Numbered from the stretch's first letter, positions 35,074 through 44,112 are shown. The stretch is 64,000 bases of DNA from Streptomyces griseus subsp. griseus (GCF_000720255.1 NZ_JOJE01000012.1:62001-126000), one strand, 5' to 3'. Notes: generated by a model not told the origin, from the letters alone. Translations and numbers: made by a program.

Positions 35074-35967
35074 TTGAGCACGCACACACCGCAGGCGGCG
35101 CAGGCCGTCACGCTGCCCACGACGCTGGACGAGGCGGTGGCGGCGCTCACCGCCATGCCCGCCGCCGTACCCGTCGCCGGCGGCACCGACCTGATGGCCG
35201 CCGTCAACTCCGGACAGCTCAGGCCCACCGGACTGGTCGGTCTCGGGCGGATCAGCGAGATCCGCGGCTGGCAGTACCTGGACGGCCACGCCCTGCTCGG
35301 CGCCGGACTCACGCACGCGCGCATGGGCCGCCCCGACTTCGCCGCCCTCATCCCGGCGCTCGCGGCGTCCGCGCGCGCCGCGGGACCGCCGCAGATCCGC
35401 AACGCCGGCACCCTCGGCGGCAACATCGCCTCGGCCGCCCCGACCGGGGACGCCCTGCCGGTCCTGGCCGCACTGGAGGCGACACTGATCATCGCGGGCC
35501 CGGGCGGAGCCCGCCGGGAGATCCCCGTGTCGCACCTGCTGGCCGGCGTCGAGATGCTGCGCGGCGGCGAACTCATCGGCTTCGTGCGCGTGCCGCTGCT
35601 GCACGCGCCGCAGGTCTTCCTCAAGGCCACCGGCCGCACCGGCCCGGGCCGCGCGCTCGCCTCCGTCGCCCTGGTCCTCGACCCCGCGCGCCGGGGCGTG
35701 AGATGCGCGGTCGGCGCCATAGCGCCGATGCCGCTGCGGCCCCTGGAGGCCGAGCAGTGGGTCGCCCAGCTCATCGACTGGGACAACAACCGCGCGATCG
35801 TCCCGGAGGCGCTCCACGCCTTCGGCGAGTACGTCGCCGCGGCCTGCATCCCCGAACCGGTGCCCGCCGAGGACGGATCCGTGCAGCCGCTTCCGCCCGC
35901 CGTACTGCACCTGCGGCGCACCGTCGCCGCGCTGGCCCGACGAGCACTGGGGAGGGCGCTGTCGTGA
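35074..35967 (+). CDS. Molybdo-hydroxylase FAD-binding subunit
   Basis: About 297 residues from TTG 35074, chosen because GGGAAGGGG precedes it; an upstream ATG at 34984 is possible. FAD_binding_5 motifs are clear: PVAGGTDLM and IRNAGTLGGNIASAAPTGD. A CO-dehydrogenase-type flavoprotein C-terminal domain follows. In the xanthine-dehydrogenase/CoxM family this subunit passes electrons from the Fe-S subunit to an acceptor. The stop overlaps the GTG of the next gene (GTGA), so the subunits are coupled. Confidence 0.9.
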   Translation: MSTHTPQAAQAVTLPTTLDEAVAALTAMPAAVPVAGGTDLMAAVNSGQLRPTGLVGLGRISEIRGWQYLDGHALLGAGLTHARMGRPDFAALIPALAASARAAGPPQIRNAGTLGGNIASAAPTGDALPVLAALEATLIIAGPGGARREIPVSHLLAGVEMLRGGELIGFVRVPLLHAPQVFLKATGRTGPGRALASVALVLDPARRGVRCAVGAIAPMPLRPLEAEQWVAQLIDWDNNRAIVPEALHAFGEYVAAACIPEPVPAEDGSVQPLPPAVLHLRRTVAALARRALGRALS

Positions 35968-37988
35968 CCGACGACCAGCACGGAGAGGGCACGCCCCAGG
36001 GCGGCGGCCGCTGGGACCCGCTGCCCCAGGGCGATTACGACGACGGCGCCACCGCCTTCGTGAAACTCCCCGAGGGCGGCATCGACGCGCTCCTGTCCGG
36101 CGACAGCCCGCTCGCCGCGCCCGGCCACGGGTACGTGCCCCCGCAGATAACGGCGACGCCCCCCGCCCACGACGGAACGGACCCGGCGGCGGCCGGTGCC
36201 TGGGGGGCCCCGGCCGTCGGCACCCAGTGGCCCGACCCGAGCGCGGTACCGGCCCAGGACACCAGCGGCGGCGACCGGTTCACGTACACCCCCGGCGCGA
36301 CCGGCCAGTGGAACTTCGGCGACGCCAACGCGCGGGAACCCGCGCCGGGAGCCGGCCACGACGTGACCGGTCAGTGGTCCATCCCCGTCGCGGGGGGCGA
36401 CCTTCCCGACGAGTCGGGCGAGTACACGACCTCGGCGCTCCTCGAGCAGTGGGGCGGCACACCCCCGGCCACGCTGCCGGGCGGCGCCCCCGCCCCCTGG
36501 GCGACCGGACCGGGCGGCGCCGGCCAGCCCTGGGGACAGCAGGAGACGGCACCCGGTGCCGACCCCTACGCGCAGACACCGGGCCCGTACGACACGGGGG
36601 CGCACGGTACGGCCTCCCCGGACGCGGCGGAGGCCGAGCGGTACGCCTCCGCGGCCGACGCGGCGCTCGGCGAGGCCCACACGGCCGCCGAGGCGTCCTC
36701 CATCGCCGCCACGGCGTACGAGGGTTACGCCGATGCCGCAACCGCGTACGACACGTTCCACGGTTCCCTGGAGGGGGCGTCGGCAGGCCTCCCGGACGCG
36801 GCGCCCACGGACGGGTTCGCGGACGCACCGGCGGACGGGTTCGCCGACACGCCGAGGGACGGATTCGCGGACGTACCCGCGGACGTACCCGCGGACGGAT
36901 TCCCGGATGCCTCGGAGGGGGCTCCGGAGCACCCGGACGGGTCGACTTCCGGTCCTCAGGCTGACGCGCCGTCCGGTCCCCCGGACGAGATGGCACTCGA
37001 TGCCGAAGGTGACGACGGGACGGCCGACAGCTCGCACCCTCTGCCCGATGAGCGCCCCGCCCCCGGCCCCGAGCCGGTAGCCGGCTCACCGGAAGCCGAC
37101 GAGGCGGCCACGGGCTCCCTCAACTCCCCGGACACCCCTCCCGGCGACCGACAGGACGCTTCCCCGGACGCGGTGGACGCGGTGGACGCCGGGGACACCA
37201 GGGACACCGGCGACACCGGGGACACCGCCCCCGGCGACGGACAGGACGCCTCCCCGGAGGCAGCCGTCCCCGCCCTCGACGCCGCCACCCCGCACGAAGC
37301 CCCCGCGCCTCCCCAGGAGGAGCACCCGCTCGCCTCGTACGTCCTGCGCGTCAATGGCGTGGACCGGCCCGTCACCGACGCGTGGATCGGCGAGTCGCTG
37401 CTGTACGTGCTGCGCGAGCGCCTCGGGCTCGCCGGGGCCAAGGACGGCTGCTCGCAGGGCGAGTGCGGCGCCTGCAACGTGCAGGTCGACGGACGGCTCG
37501 TCGCGTCCTGCCTGGTGCCCTCCGTCACCGCGGCCGGCAGCGAGGTGCGCACGGTCGAGGGTCTGGCCGTCGACGGTCAGACCTCCGACGTGCAGCGCGC
37601 GCTCGCCCGGTGCGGCGCGGTGCAGTGCGGCTTCTGCGTGCCCGGCATGGCGATGACCGTGCACGACCTGCTGGAGGGCAACCCGGCACCGACCGAGCTG
37701 GAGACCCGCCAGGCCCTGTGCGGCAACCTGTGTCGCTGCTCCGGCTACCGGGGTGTCCTGGAGGCCGTCAAGGACGTCGTCGCCGAACGCGAGGCACACA
37801 ACGCGGCCGACGGTGAGACGGGCGCGGACGAGGCACGTATTCCGCACCAGGCGGGCCCGGGCGCCGGCGGCGTCCACCCGTCGGCGTTCGACTCCCCGGG
37901 GTTCCCGAGCGCCAACGGGCCCCAGGGGCCCACGGATCCACCCGGACGGCATGACCAGGCGTACGGCCAGGACGGAGGCCAGGCGTGA
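35964..37988 (+). CDS. 2Fe-2S subunit with long disordered N-terminal extension
   Basis: 674 residues, where family members are usually 150-200. Only residues about 455-625 match the xanthine-dehydrogenase-type Fe-S subunit. A plant-type 2Fe-2S site has C496, C501, C504 and C516, and the second cluster uses C555, C558, C590 and C592 (CGFC ... LCRC). Residues 1-455 are low-complexity and rich in Ala, Pro, Gly, Asp and Glu. They include repeats such as DGFADAPADGFADTPRDGFAD near 283-312. A disordered C-terminal tail is also present. GTG 35964 overlaps the FAD subunit stop. The N-terminal region has no fold I recognise. Confidence 0.88.
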   Translation: MTDDQHGEGTPQGGGRWDPLPQGDYDDGATAFVKLPEGGIDALLSGDSPLAAPGHGYVPPQITATPPAHDGTDPAAAGAWGAPAVGTQWPDPSAVPAQDTSGGDRFTYTPGATGQWNFGDANAREPAPGAGHDVTGQWSIPVAGGDLPDESGEYTTSALLEQWGGTPPATLPGGAPAPWATGPGGAGQPWGQQETAPGADPYAQTPGPYDTGAHGTASPDAAEAERYASAADAALGEAHTAAEASSIAATAYEGYADAATAYDTFHGSLEGASAGLPDAAPTDGFADAPADGFADTPRDGFADVPADVPADGFPDASEGAPEHPDGSTSGPQADAPSGPPDEMALDAEGDDGTADSSHPLPDERPAPGPEPVAGSPEADEAATGSLNSPDTPPGDRQDASPDAVDAVDAGDTRDTGDTGDTAPGDGQDASPEAAVPALDAATPHEAPAPPQEEHPLASYVLRVNGVDRPVTDAWIGESLLYVLRERLGLAGAKDGCSQGECGACNVQVDGRLVASCLVPSVTAAGSEVRTVEGLAVDGQTSDVQRALARCGAVQCGFCVPGMAMTVHDLLEGNPAPTELETRQALCGNLCRCSGYRGVLEAVKDVVAEREAHNAADGETGADEARIPHQAGPGAGGVHPSAFDSPGFPSANGPQGPTDPPGRHDQAYGQDGGQA

Positions 37989-40294
37989 GCAACGAAGCCG
38001 CCACCGCGACCACCACCGCGGAGGCAGCCCCCGCCCCCGAGCCGATCCCGCACGGCCTCGGCGCCGCCCTGCCGCCCGCCGACGCGCGCGCCAAGACGGA
38101 GGGCACGTTCCCGTACGCGGCCGACCTGTGGGCCGAGGGCCTGCTGTGGGCCGCCGTGCTGCGCGCACCGCACCCGCACGCGCGCATCGTGTCCATCGAC
38201 ACCTCCCACGCGCGCGAGATGCCCGGCGTACGGGCCGTCGTCACCCACGAGGACGTCCCCGGCCGCCCGCTGTACGGCAGGGGCACGCCCGACCGTCCGG
38301 TGTTCGCCTCCGACGTCGTACGCCACCACGGCGAGCCCATCGCGGCCGTCGCCGCCGACCACCCGGACACCGCGCGGATGGCCGCCGCGGCCGTCATCGT
38401 CGAGTACGAGGTGCTCGACCCGGTGCTCGACCCGGAACAGGCCTTCGAGGCCGAGCCCCTGCACCCCGAGGGCAACCTGATCCGGCACATCCCGCTGCGC
38501 CACGGCGACCCGGACGCGGCCGGCGAGGTCGTCGTCGAGGGCCTGTACCGCATCGGCCGCGCCGACCCCGCCCCCATCGGCGCCGAGGCCGGGCTCGCCG
38601 TGCCCCGTCCCGACGGCGGCGTGGAGCTCTACCTGGCCTCCACCGACCCGCACACCGACCGCGACATCGCCGCCGCCTGCTACGGCCTCGACAGCGAACG
38701 CGTCAAGATCGTGGTCACCGGCGTCCCCGGCGCCACGGCCGACCGCGAGGACCAGGGCTTCCAGCTCCCGCTCGGCCTGCTCGCGCTGAAGACCGGCCGC
38801 CCGGTCAAGCTCACCGCGACCCGCGAGGAGTCCTTCCTCGGGCACTCCCACAGACACCCCACCCTGCTGCGCTACCGCCACCACGCGGACGCCGAGGGCA
38901 GGCTGGTGAAGGTCGAGGCACAGATCCTGCTGGACGCGGGCCCGTACGCGGACACCTCGGCGGAGGCCCTGGCCGCCGCCGTCTCCTTCGCCTGCGGCCC
39001 CTACGTCGTCCCGAACGCCTTCATCGAGGGCTGGGCCGTACGCACCAACAACCCGCCCTCCGGCCATGTGCGCGGCGAGGGCGCCATGCAGGTGTGCGCC
39101 GCCTACGAGGCGCAGATGGACAAGCTCGCGAAGAAGCTCGGCGCCGACCCGGCCGACCTGCGCCTGCGCAACGCCCTGGCGACCGGGGACGTACTCCCCA
39201 CGGGCCAGACCGTGACGTGTCCGGCGCCGGTGGCGGAACTGCTGCAGGCCGTCCAGGACTTCCCCCTCCCGACCCTGCCCAAGGACACCCCCGAGGAGGA
39301 GTGGCTGCTGCCCGGCGGCCCCGAGGGCGCGGGCGAGCCGGGCGCGGTGCGCCGGGGCGTGGGCTACGGCCTGGGCATGGTGCACATGCTCGGCGCGGAG
39401 GGCGCCGACGAGGTGTCCACGGCCACCGTGAAGGTCCACGACGGCGTCGCGACCGTGCTGTGCGCGGCCGTGGAGACCGGCCAGGGCTTCACCACCCTGG
39501 CCCGGCAGATCGTCCAGGAGACCCTCGGCATCGACGAGGTGCACGTGGCGCCCGTCGACACCGACCAGCCCCCGGCGGGCCCGGGCTGCCGGGGCCGCCA
39601 CACCTGGGTGTCGGGCGGCGCGGTGGAGCGCGCGGCGAAGATGGTCCGCACCCAGCTGCTGCAGCCCCTGGCGCACAAGTTCGGCATGTCCACCGAGCTG
39701 CTCCAGATCACCGACGGCAAGATCACCTCGTACGACGGGGTCCTGTCGACCACCGTCGGCGAGGCGCTGGAGGGGAAGGAGCTGTGGGCGACCGCGCAGT
39801 GCCGCCCGCACCCCACCGAGCCGCTGGACGGCGCCGGCCAGGGCGACGCCTTCGTCGGGCTCGCCTTCTGCGCGATCCGCGCGGTCGTCGACGTCGACAT
39901 CGAGCTCGGCTCCGTACGGGTGGTGGAGCTCGCGATCGCGCAGGACGTGGGCCGGGTGCTCAACCCGACCCAGCTCGCCGCACGCATCGAGGCGGGCGTC
40001 ACCCAGGGCGTCGGCATCGCCCTCACGGAGAACCTCCGTACGCCCAGGGGCCTGATCCGCCATCCCGACCTCACCGGCTACGCCCTGCCCACCGCTTTGG
40101 ACGCCCCCGACATCCGGATCGTCAAGCTCGTCGAGGAACGCGACGTGGTCGCCCCCTTCGGCGCGAAGGCGGCCAGCGCGGTCCCGGTGGTGACGTCCCC
40201 GGCGGCGATCGCCTCCGCCGTACGGGCCGCCACCGGCCGCCCCGTGAACAGGCTGCCCATAAGGCCGCAGGCCGCGGTGGTGACGGCACAGTGA
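37985..40294 (+). CDS. Xanthine-dehydrogenase-like large (molybdenum-cofactor) subunit, divergent
   Basis: 769 residues matching the whole length of molybdo-hydroxylase large subunits: an N-terminal aldehyde-oxidase a/b-hammerhead domain, then the Moco-binding part with RGEGAMQ and GQGFTTLARQIVQETLGI. Two hallmarks are missing. The GGxFGGK loop is replaced by GVPGATA (about 246-252). The catalytic GVGE segment near the C terminus reads KAASAVP, so the conserved Glu is Ala at about 732. It may still bind cofactor, but ordinary purine or aldehyde hydroxylation is doubtful. Its GTG overlaps the Fe-S subunit stop. Confidence 0.85.
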   Translation: MSNEAATATTTAEAAPAPEPIPHGLGAALPPADARAKTEGTFPYAADLWAEGLLWAAVLRAPHPHARIVSIDTSHAREMPGVRAVVTHEDVPGRPLYGRGTPDRPVFASDVVRHHGEPIAAVAADHPDTARMAAAAVIVEYEVLDPVLDPEQAFEAEPLHPEGNLIRHIPLRHGDPDAAGEVVVEGLYRIGRADPAPIGAEAGLAVPRPDGGVELYLASTDPHTDRDIAAACYGLDSERVKIVVTGVPGATADREDQGFQLPLGLLALKTGRPVKLTATREESFLGHSHRHPTLLRYRHHADAEGRLVKVEAQILLDAGPYADTSAEALAAAVSFACGPYVVPNAFIEGWAVRTNNPPSGHVRGEGAMQVCAAYEAQMDKLAKKLGADPADLRLRNALATGDVLPTGQTVTCPAPVAELLQAVQDFPLPTLPKDTPEEEWLLPGGPEGAGEPGAVRRGVGYGLGMVHMLGAEGADEVSTATVKVHDGVATVLCAAVETGQGFTTLARQIVQETLGIDEVHVAPVDTDQPPAGPGCRGRHTWVSGGAVERAAKMVRTQLLQPLAHKFGMSTELLQITDGKITSYDGVLSTTVGEALEGKELWATAQCRPHPTEPLDGAGQGDAFVGLAFCAIRAVVDVDIELGSVRVVELAIAQDVGRVLNPTQLAARIEAGVTQGVGIALTENLRTPRGLIRHPDLTGYALPTALDAPDIRIVKLVEERDVVAPFGAKAASAVPVVTSPAAIASAVRAATGRPVNRLPIRPQAAVVTAQ

Positions 40295-40407
40295 GCGAGG
40301 AGCCGCGCTACGAACCGCCGCCCAGCGTCGGCAAGGTACTGATGTGGGTGCTGGTGTTCGTGCTCGCGGCGGTGGTCGTGGTGCTCGGCGGCGTGTACCT
40401 CACGTGA
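40291..40407 (+). CDS. 38-residue membrane peptide at the end of the molybdo-enzyme operon
   Basis: GTG 40291 overlaps the large-subunit stop (GTGA) and opens a 38-codon frame: a polar N terminus (MSEEPRYEPPPSVGK) then one hydrophobic helix (about 17-36). Coupling at the overlap and the clean single-helix layout argue that it is a real gene. It may tether or stabilise the complex at the membrane (inference). No family is recognised. Confidence 0.65.
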   Translation: MSEEPRYEPPPSVGKVLMWVLVFVLAAVVVVLGGVYLT

Positions 40408-40420
40408 CGCCGACGCGCTG

Positions 40421-40951
40421 ATGGACGGTGTCGTCCTCGTCACCGGCGTGATGGCGGCCGGGAAGTCCACGATCGCGCAGGCGCTGGCGGAGAGGCTGCC
40501 GCGGGCGGCGCACGTCCGTGGGGACCTGTTCCGGCGGATGATCGTCTCGGGGCGCGAAGAGTACGTGCCGGGGGCGGCGGACGGCGAGGCCGAGGCCCAG
40601 CTCCGGTTGCGGTACCGGCTGTCGGCGGCGACCGCGGACGCGTATGCGGAGTCGGGCTTCACGGCGGTGGTGCAGGACGTGGTCCTGGGCCCGGATCTGG
40701 CGGCGTACGTCGAACTCGTCCGCACCCGCCCGCTGTACGTGGTCGTCCTGGCTCCGCCGCCCGAGACGGTCGCCGTCCGCGAGAGGGACCGCGCGAAGAC
40801 CGGCTACGGGGCATGGACCGTCGAGGAGCTGGACCGGGCCCTGCGGACGCGGACCCCGCGCATCGGGCTGTGGCTGGACACGTCGGAGCTGACCGTGGGG
40901 GAGACGGTGGAGGCGATCGTGGCCGGCGGGGAACGCGCGAGGGTCTTCTGA
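40421..40951 (+). CDS. P-loop kinase, chloramphenicol-phosphotransferase/zeta-like
   Basis: A 176-residue small AAA-type kinase. Walker A is GVMAAGKST (residues 8-16). A VRGDLFRRM segment follows. A lid-region Arg pair (RERDRAKTGYG) completes the core. The family includes antibiotic and small-molecule phosphotransferases and shikimate-kinase-like folds; the substrate is unknown. It starts 13 nt after the small membrane peptide, so it is probably part of the same transcript. Confidence 0.82.
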   Translation: MDGVVLVTGVMAAGKSTIAQALAERLPRAAHVRGDLFRRMIVSGREEYVPGAADGEAEAQLRLRYRLSAATADAYAESGFTAVVQDVVLGPDLAAYVELVRTRPLYVVVLAPPPETVAVRERDRAKTGYGAWTVEELDRALRTRTPRIGLWLDTSELTVGETVEAIVAGGERARVF

Positions 40952-41137
40952 CGTCTTCTGTCACGGACCCCGCTCCTTGGTGAGGGCCGTTGCCGAGGGC
41001 CGTCGCTGAGGGCAGTTGTCAGTGGTGCGGCGTAATGTTCTGGGCAGTGGGGAGGCCGGCCTGCCGCGGATCACCGCGCACCGCCGACCGCCGTGCCCCG
41101 CCTGGGGACGAGAACATCGCACGCTCGGGGGAGAACG

Positions 41138-42340
41138 ATGAGCACGACCGGCACCGTGAACACCGCTGACGTCTTCAGCGCCGCGATGATCGTCCTGACC
41201 GAGACGGAGCTGGGCGCCCACGTCACCCACGCGCCGACCCGCCGCTGGCTGACGGGCCCCGGACTGCCGGGTGTCGGCGGCCTGTTGACGTTCGAGGCGC
41301 TGCGCCGCGACGGCCTGCGCACGGTCGCCGACTCCACGGGCGACCAGGAGAGCCGACTCTCGCCGGAGCTGCGCGACCAGCTGGTCATCGGGGGACTGCT
41401 GGGCGCCCAGGGCCCGGAGACGGAGTCGGTCCTGCTCGACGGCTCGACCGGCGAGATCTCGACGACGTACTTCCTCCACGGCCGCCCCGATCTGATGGAC
41501 CGCCGCCCGTTCGCGCCGTCCCTGGAGAAGCTGGTCCGCTTCGCCACGGCCGCGGACGAACTGGCGGCCCTGCGCGGCCAGTTCGCCGCCTACGCCGGCC
41601 GCTTCGGCCCACAGGCGGTCGCCGAGGCCTCTCAGCAGCTGCTCGCGCTGTACGAGGAGGGCACGGGAGGCGACGTGGCCCCCTTCTGGAAGATGGCGGC
41701 GGTGATCCGCCCCCTGGCCCTGGTGGCGGGCCGCGGCACGGTCTCCGAACTCGCGCTGGACCTGCCGCCCCGCCTGCTGGACGACGAGTTCGGCTCCGGC
41801 GCCGTCGTCCGCTTCGAGGACCTCGACTTCCCGCCCGCCCTCAGCCACGAGCCGACCCGCCGCTTCCTGCGCGAGGTGGGCCTGCCGGAGGAGGTCGTCT
41901 GGTTCACCCTGGACACGGACCTGCCGCTGCCGACGCTCGCCGAGTACGCGGCGGAGGCCGACCTCGCCGACGCCCATCTCCCGGACGGCGCGGACCGACT
42001 GATCCGCCTCGGCCACCTCCTGGAGGACACCAGCCTGGTGATCGACGGGACCACCGGCGCGGTCCTGTGCTGGAGTGAGCCGGACGCGACCCTGCGCCCC
42101 CTCAACGCCGACATCTCCACTCTCGCGTTCACCTTCTGGCTGATCCGCCGCGAGCAGACCCTGGACGCCGAGCACGACCTCACCGAGGCCTACGAACAAC
42201 TGGCCGACACCATGACCCGCACCCTCGCCGCGGTCGACCCCATCGCCTGCAGCGCCACCCCGGCGACCCCGCAGGACGACGGCTGGCGCTACTGGCCGGG
42301 GGTGTTCGAGGACCAGGCGGGCGGGGGGCTGTACGCGTAG
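41138..42340 (+). CDS. Tandem SUKH-type (SUKH-4) protein
   Basis: A 400-residue protein built of two similar halves: about residues 18-160 and 225-375. Each has a TRRWL/TRRFL-xx-GLP segment and a later DGTTGAVLCW/DGSTGEIST strand pair typical of SUKH-4. SUKH proteins are often immunity proteins of contact-dependent or polymorphic toxins, or regulators of unknown targets. No toxin gene is adjacent. ATG 41138 has GGGGGA upstream; the in-frame ATG at 41093 is less likely. It is not obviously co-transcribed with neighbours. Confidence 0.75.
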   Translation: MSTTGTVNTADVFSAAMIVLTETELGAHVTHAPTRRWLTGPGLPGVGGLLTFEALRRDGLRTVADSTGDQESRLSPELRDQLVIGGLLGAQGPETESVLLDGSTGEISTTYFLHGRPDLMDRRPFAPSLEKLVRFATAADELAALRGQFAAYAGRFGPQAVAEASQQLLALYEEGTGGDVAPFWKMAAVIRPLALVAGRGTVSELALDLPPRLLDDEFGSGAVVRFEDLDFPPALSHEPTRRFLREVGLPEEVVWFTLDTDLPLPTLAEYAAEADLADAHLPDGADRLIRLGHLLEDTSLVIDGTTGAVLCWSEPDATLRPLNADISTLAFTFWLIRREQTLDAEHDLTEAYEQLADTMTRTLAAVDPIACSATPATPQDDGWRYWPGVFEDQAGGGLYA

Positions 42341-42352
42341 CGCACGGGAGTT

Positions 42353-42390
42353 GAGCGGTGGATCGTAGGTCGAGCTGTGGATCGTAGATT
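42353..42390 (+). repeat. Tandem 19-bp repeat before murJ
   Basis: GAGCGGTGGATCGTAGGTC and GAGCTGTGGATCGTAGATT are adjacent, with 16 of 19 bases identical. They end just before the murJ start codon. It could be a repeated protein-binding site or simple slippage. Confidence 0.7.
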
Positions 42391-42396
42391 GTGCCC

Positions 42397-44112
42397 ATGA
42401 TCGAGAAGACGTCGCCCGAGCGGCCGGACCGCTTACGCACCAGACGCAGACACGCCGCACCGGCCAAGTCCCCTGCCGGACCCGAAGGCCGGCCCGAGCC
42501 CCAGCCCAAAGGCAGCGGCGGACTGCTGCGTTCGTCCGCGTTGATGGCGGCGGGAACGATGGTGTCGCGGGCCACCGGACTCATACGGCAGGCACTCCAG
42601 GCCGCCGCACTCGGCACCGGACTGCTGGCCACCACCTACAACCAGGCCAACACGGTCCCCACCAGCCTGTACTTCCTGCTCATCGGTGGAGCCCTGAACT
42701 CCGTCCTGGTCCCCCAACTCGTACGGGCCCGCGCCGAAGACCCCGACGGCGGTGCCGCCTTCGAGCAGCGCCTGGTCACCCTGGTGCTGTGCGTCCTGGG
42801 GGTGGGAACCGCGCTGGCGGTGTGGGCGGCACCGGAGATCATCAGCGTCTACCAGGACGACACCCCCAACACGCACGACGCGTTCGAACTGACCGTGGTC
42901 TTCGCCCGCTTCCTGCTCCCGCAGATCTTCTTCTACGGCGTGTTCAGCATCTTCGGCCAGGTCCTCAACGCCCGGAACCGCTTCGGCGCGATGATGTGGA
43001 CCCCGGTCCTCAACAACGTGGTCCTGATCACCATGTTCGGCCTCTACCTGGGCCTGATGACCGCCCCCGCACAGGTTTCGGACATCACGGGCGCCCAGGT
43101 CAGACTGCTCGGCATCGGGACGACAATCGCCCTCGCCCTCCAGGCCCTCTCCCTGCTTCCCTACGCCCACGCCGCCGGCTTCCGGTTCCGGCCGCGCTTC
43201 GACTGGCGCGGAACCGGCCTGCGCAAGAGCGTGAACGCGGCCCGCTGGACGCTGCTGTTCGTGCTGGCCAACCTCGTGGCGGCAACGGTCGTCACACGGC
43301 TGGCCTCCGCAGCCGACGGCGAACTCCCGGACGACGGCGTCGGCTACACCGCCTACAGCTACGCCCAGCAGCTCTGGATGCTTCCCCAGTCGATCGTGAC
43401 CGTCTCCCTCGTGACGGCCCTGCTCCCACGCATGAGCCGGGCGGTGACCGAACACCGTCTCGGCGACCTGCGCGCCGACCTGTCCCGCGCCATCCGCGTC
43501 AGCGGTGTCCTCATCGTCCCGGCCGCCTTCTTCTTCCTCGCCTTCGGACCGCAGATCGCCCAACTGGTGTACGCGCACGGCGCCGCCGACGCCGCGGACA
43601 CTGTCCCCCTGGGCCGCATGCTGCAGGCCTTCGGTCTGGGACTGATCCCGTTCTCCGCCCAGTACCTCCTGCTCCGCGGCTTCTACGCCTTCGAGGACAC
43701 CCGTACGCCGTTCCGCATGGCCGTGTGGATCAGCGGCATCAACATCGCGCTCGCCGTGGCCTGCCACCTCCTGCTCTCCCCCCGCTGGGCGGTCACCGGA
43801 ATGGCCGCCGCCTACGCCCTGTCCTACGGGATCGGCCTGCTGCTCACGGCCCTACGACTGCGTCGGCGCACCGAGGGACTGCTGGACGGCCGCCGGATCT
43901 GCCGCACCTACGCCAAACTCACCGTCGCCGCCTCCGTGGCGGGAACCGCCGGGTGGCTCGTCACCCGTTACTGCGGCCAGAGCCTGACGCCGGCCTCCTG
44001 GACCCCTGCCCTCTCACTGGCAGCGGGCGGCCTCACGATGACCGTGCTGTACCTCCTCATGGCACGGCTCTTGCGGACAGGGGAACTGCGCAGCCTGCCG
44101 GGGATGAGGTGA
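42397..44112 (+). CDS. murJ: MurJ-like lipid II flippase with a TTA codon
   Basis: 571 residues of the MviN/MurJ family (MOP superfamily) with about 14 membrane segments from residue 45 onward. The cytoplasmic N-terminal tail is Arg/Pro-rich. The pattern TMVSRATGLIRQALQAAALG at helix 1 is diagnostic. The protein flips lipid II for peptidoglycan synthesis, and Streptomyces carries more than one copy. Leu13 is encoded by TTA (42433-42435), read only by the bldA tRNA, so translation should depend on developmental stage. GTG 42391 is an alternative start in the same frame. Confidence 0.9.
   Translation: MIEKTSPERPDRLRTRRRHAAPAKSPAGPEGRPEPQPKGSGGLLRSSALMAAGTMVSRATGLIRQALQAAALGTGLLATTYNQANTVPTSLYFLLIGGALNSVLVPQLVRARAEDPDGGAAFEQRLVTLVLCVLGVGTALAVWAAPEIISVYQDDTPNTHDAFELTVVFARFLLPQIFFYGVFSIFGQVLNARNRFGAMMWTPVLNNVVLITMFGLYLGLMTAPAQVSDITGAQVRLLGIGTTIALALQALSLLPYAHAAGFRFRPRFDWRGTGLRKSVNAARWTLLFVLANLVAATVVTRLASAADGELPDDGVGYTAYSYAQQLWMLPQSIVTVSLVTALLPRMSRAVTEHRLGDLRADLSRAIRVSGVLIVPAAFFFLAFGPQIAQLVYAHGAADAADTVPLGRMLQAFGLGLIPFSAQYLLLRGFYAFEDTRTPFRMAVWISGINIALAVACHLLLSPRWAVTGMAAAYALSYGIGLLLTALRLRRRTEGLLDGRRICRTYAKLTVAASVAGTAGWLVTRYCGQSLTPASWTPALSLAAGGLTMTVLYLLMARLLRTGELRSLPGMR

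Noticed and set aside
40981..41019. Three 13-bp GAGGGC-type repeats
   Set aside because: Short and degenerate; probably slippage with no functional signal.
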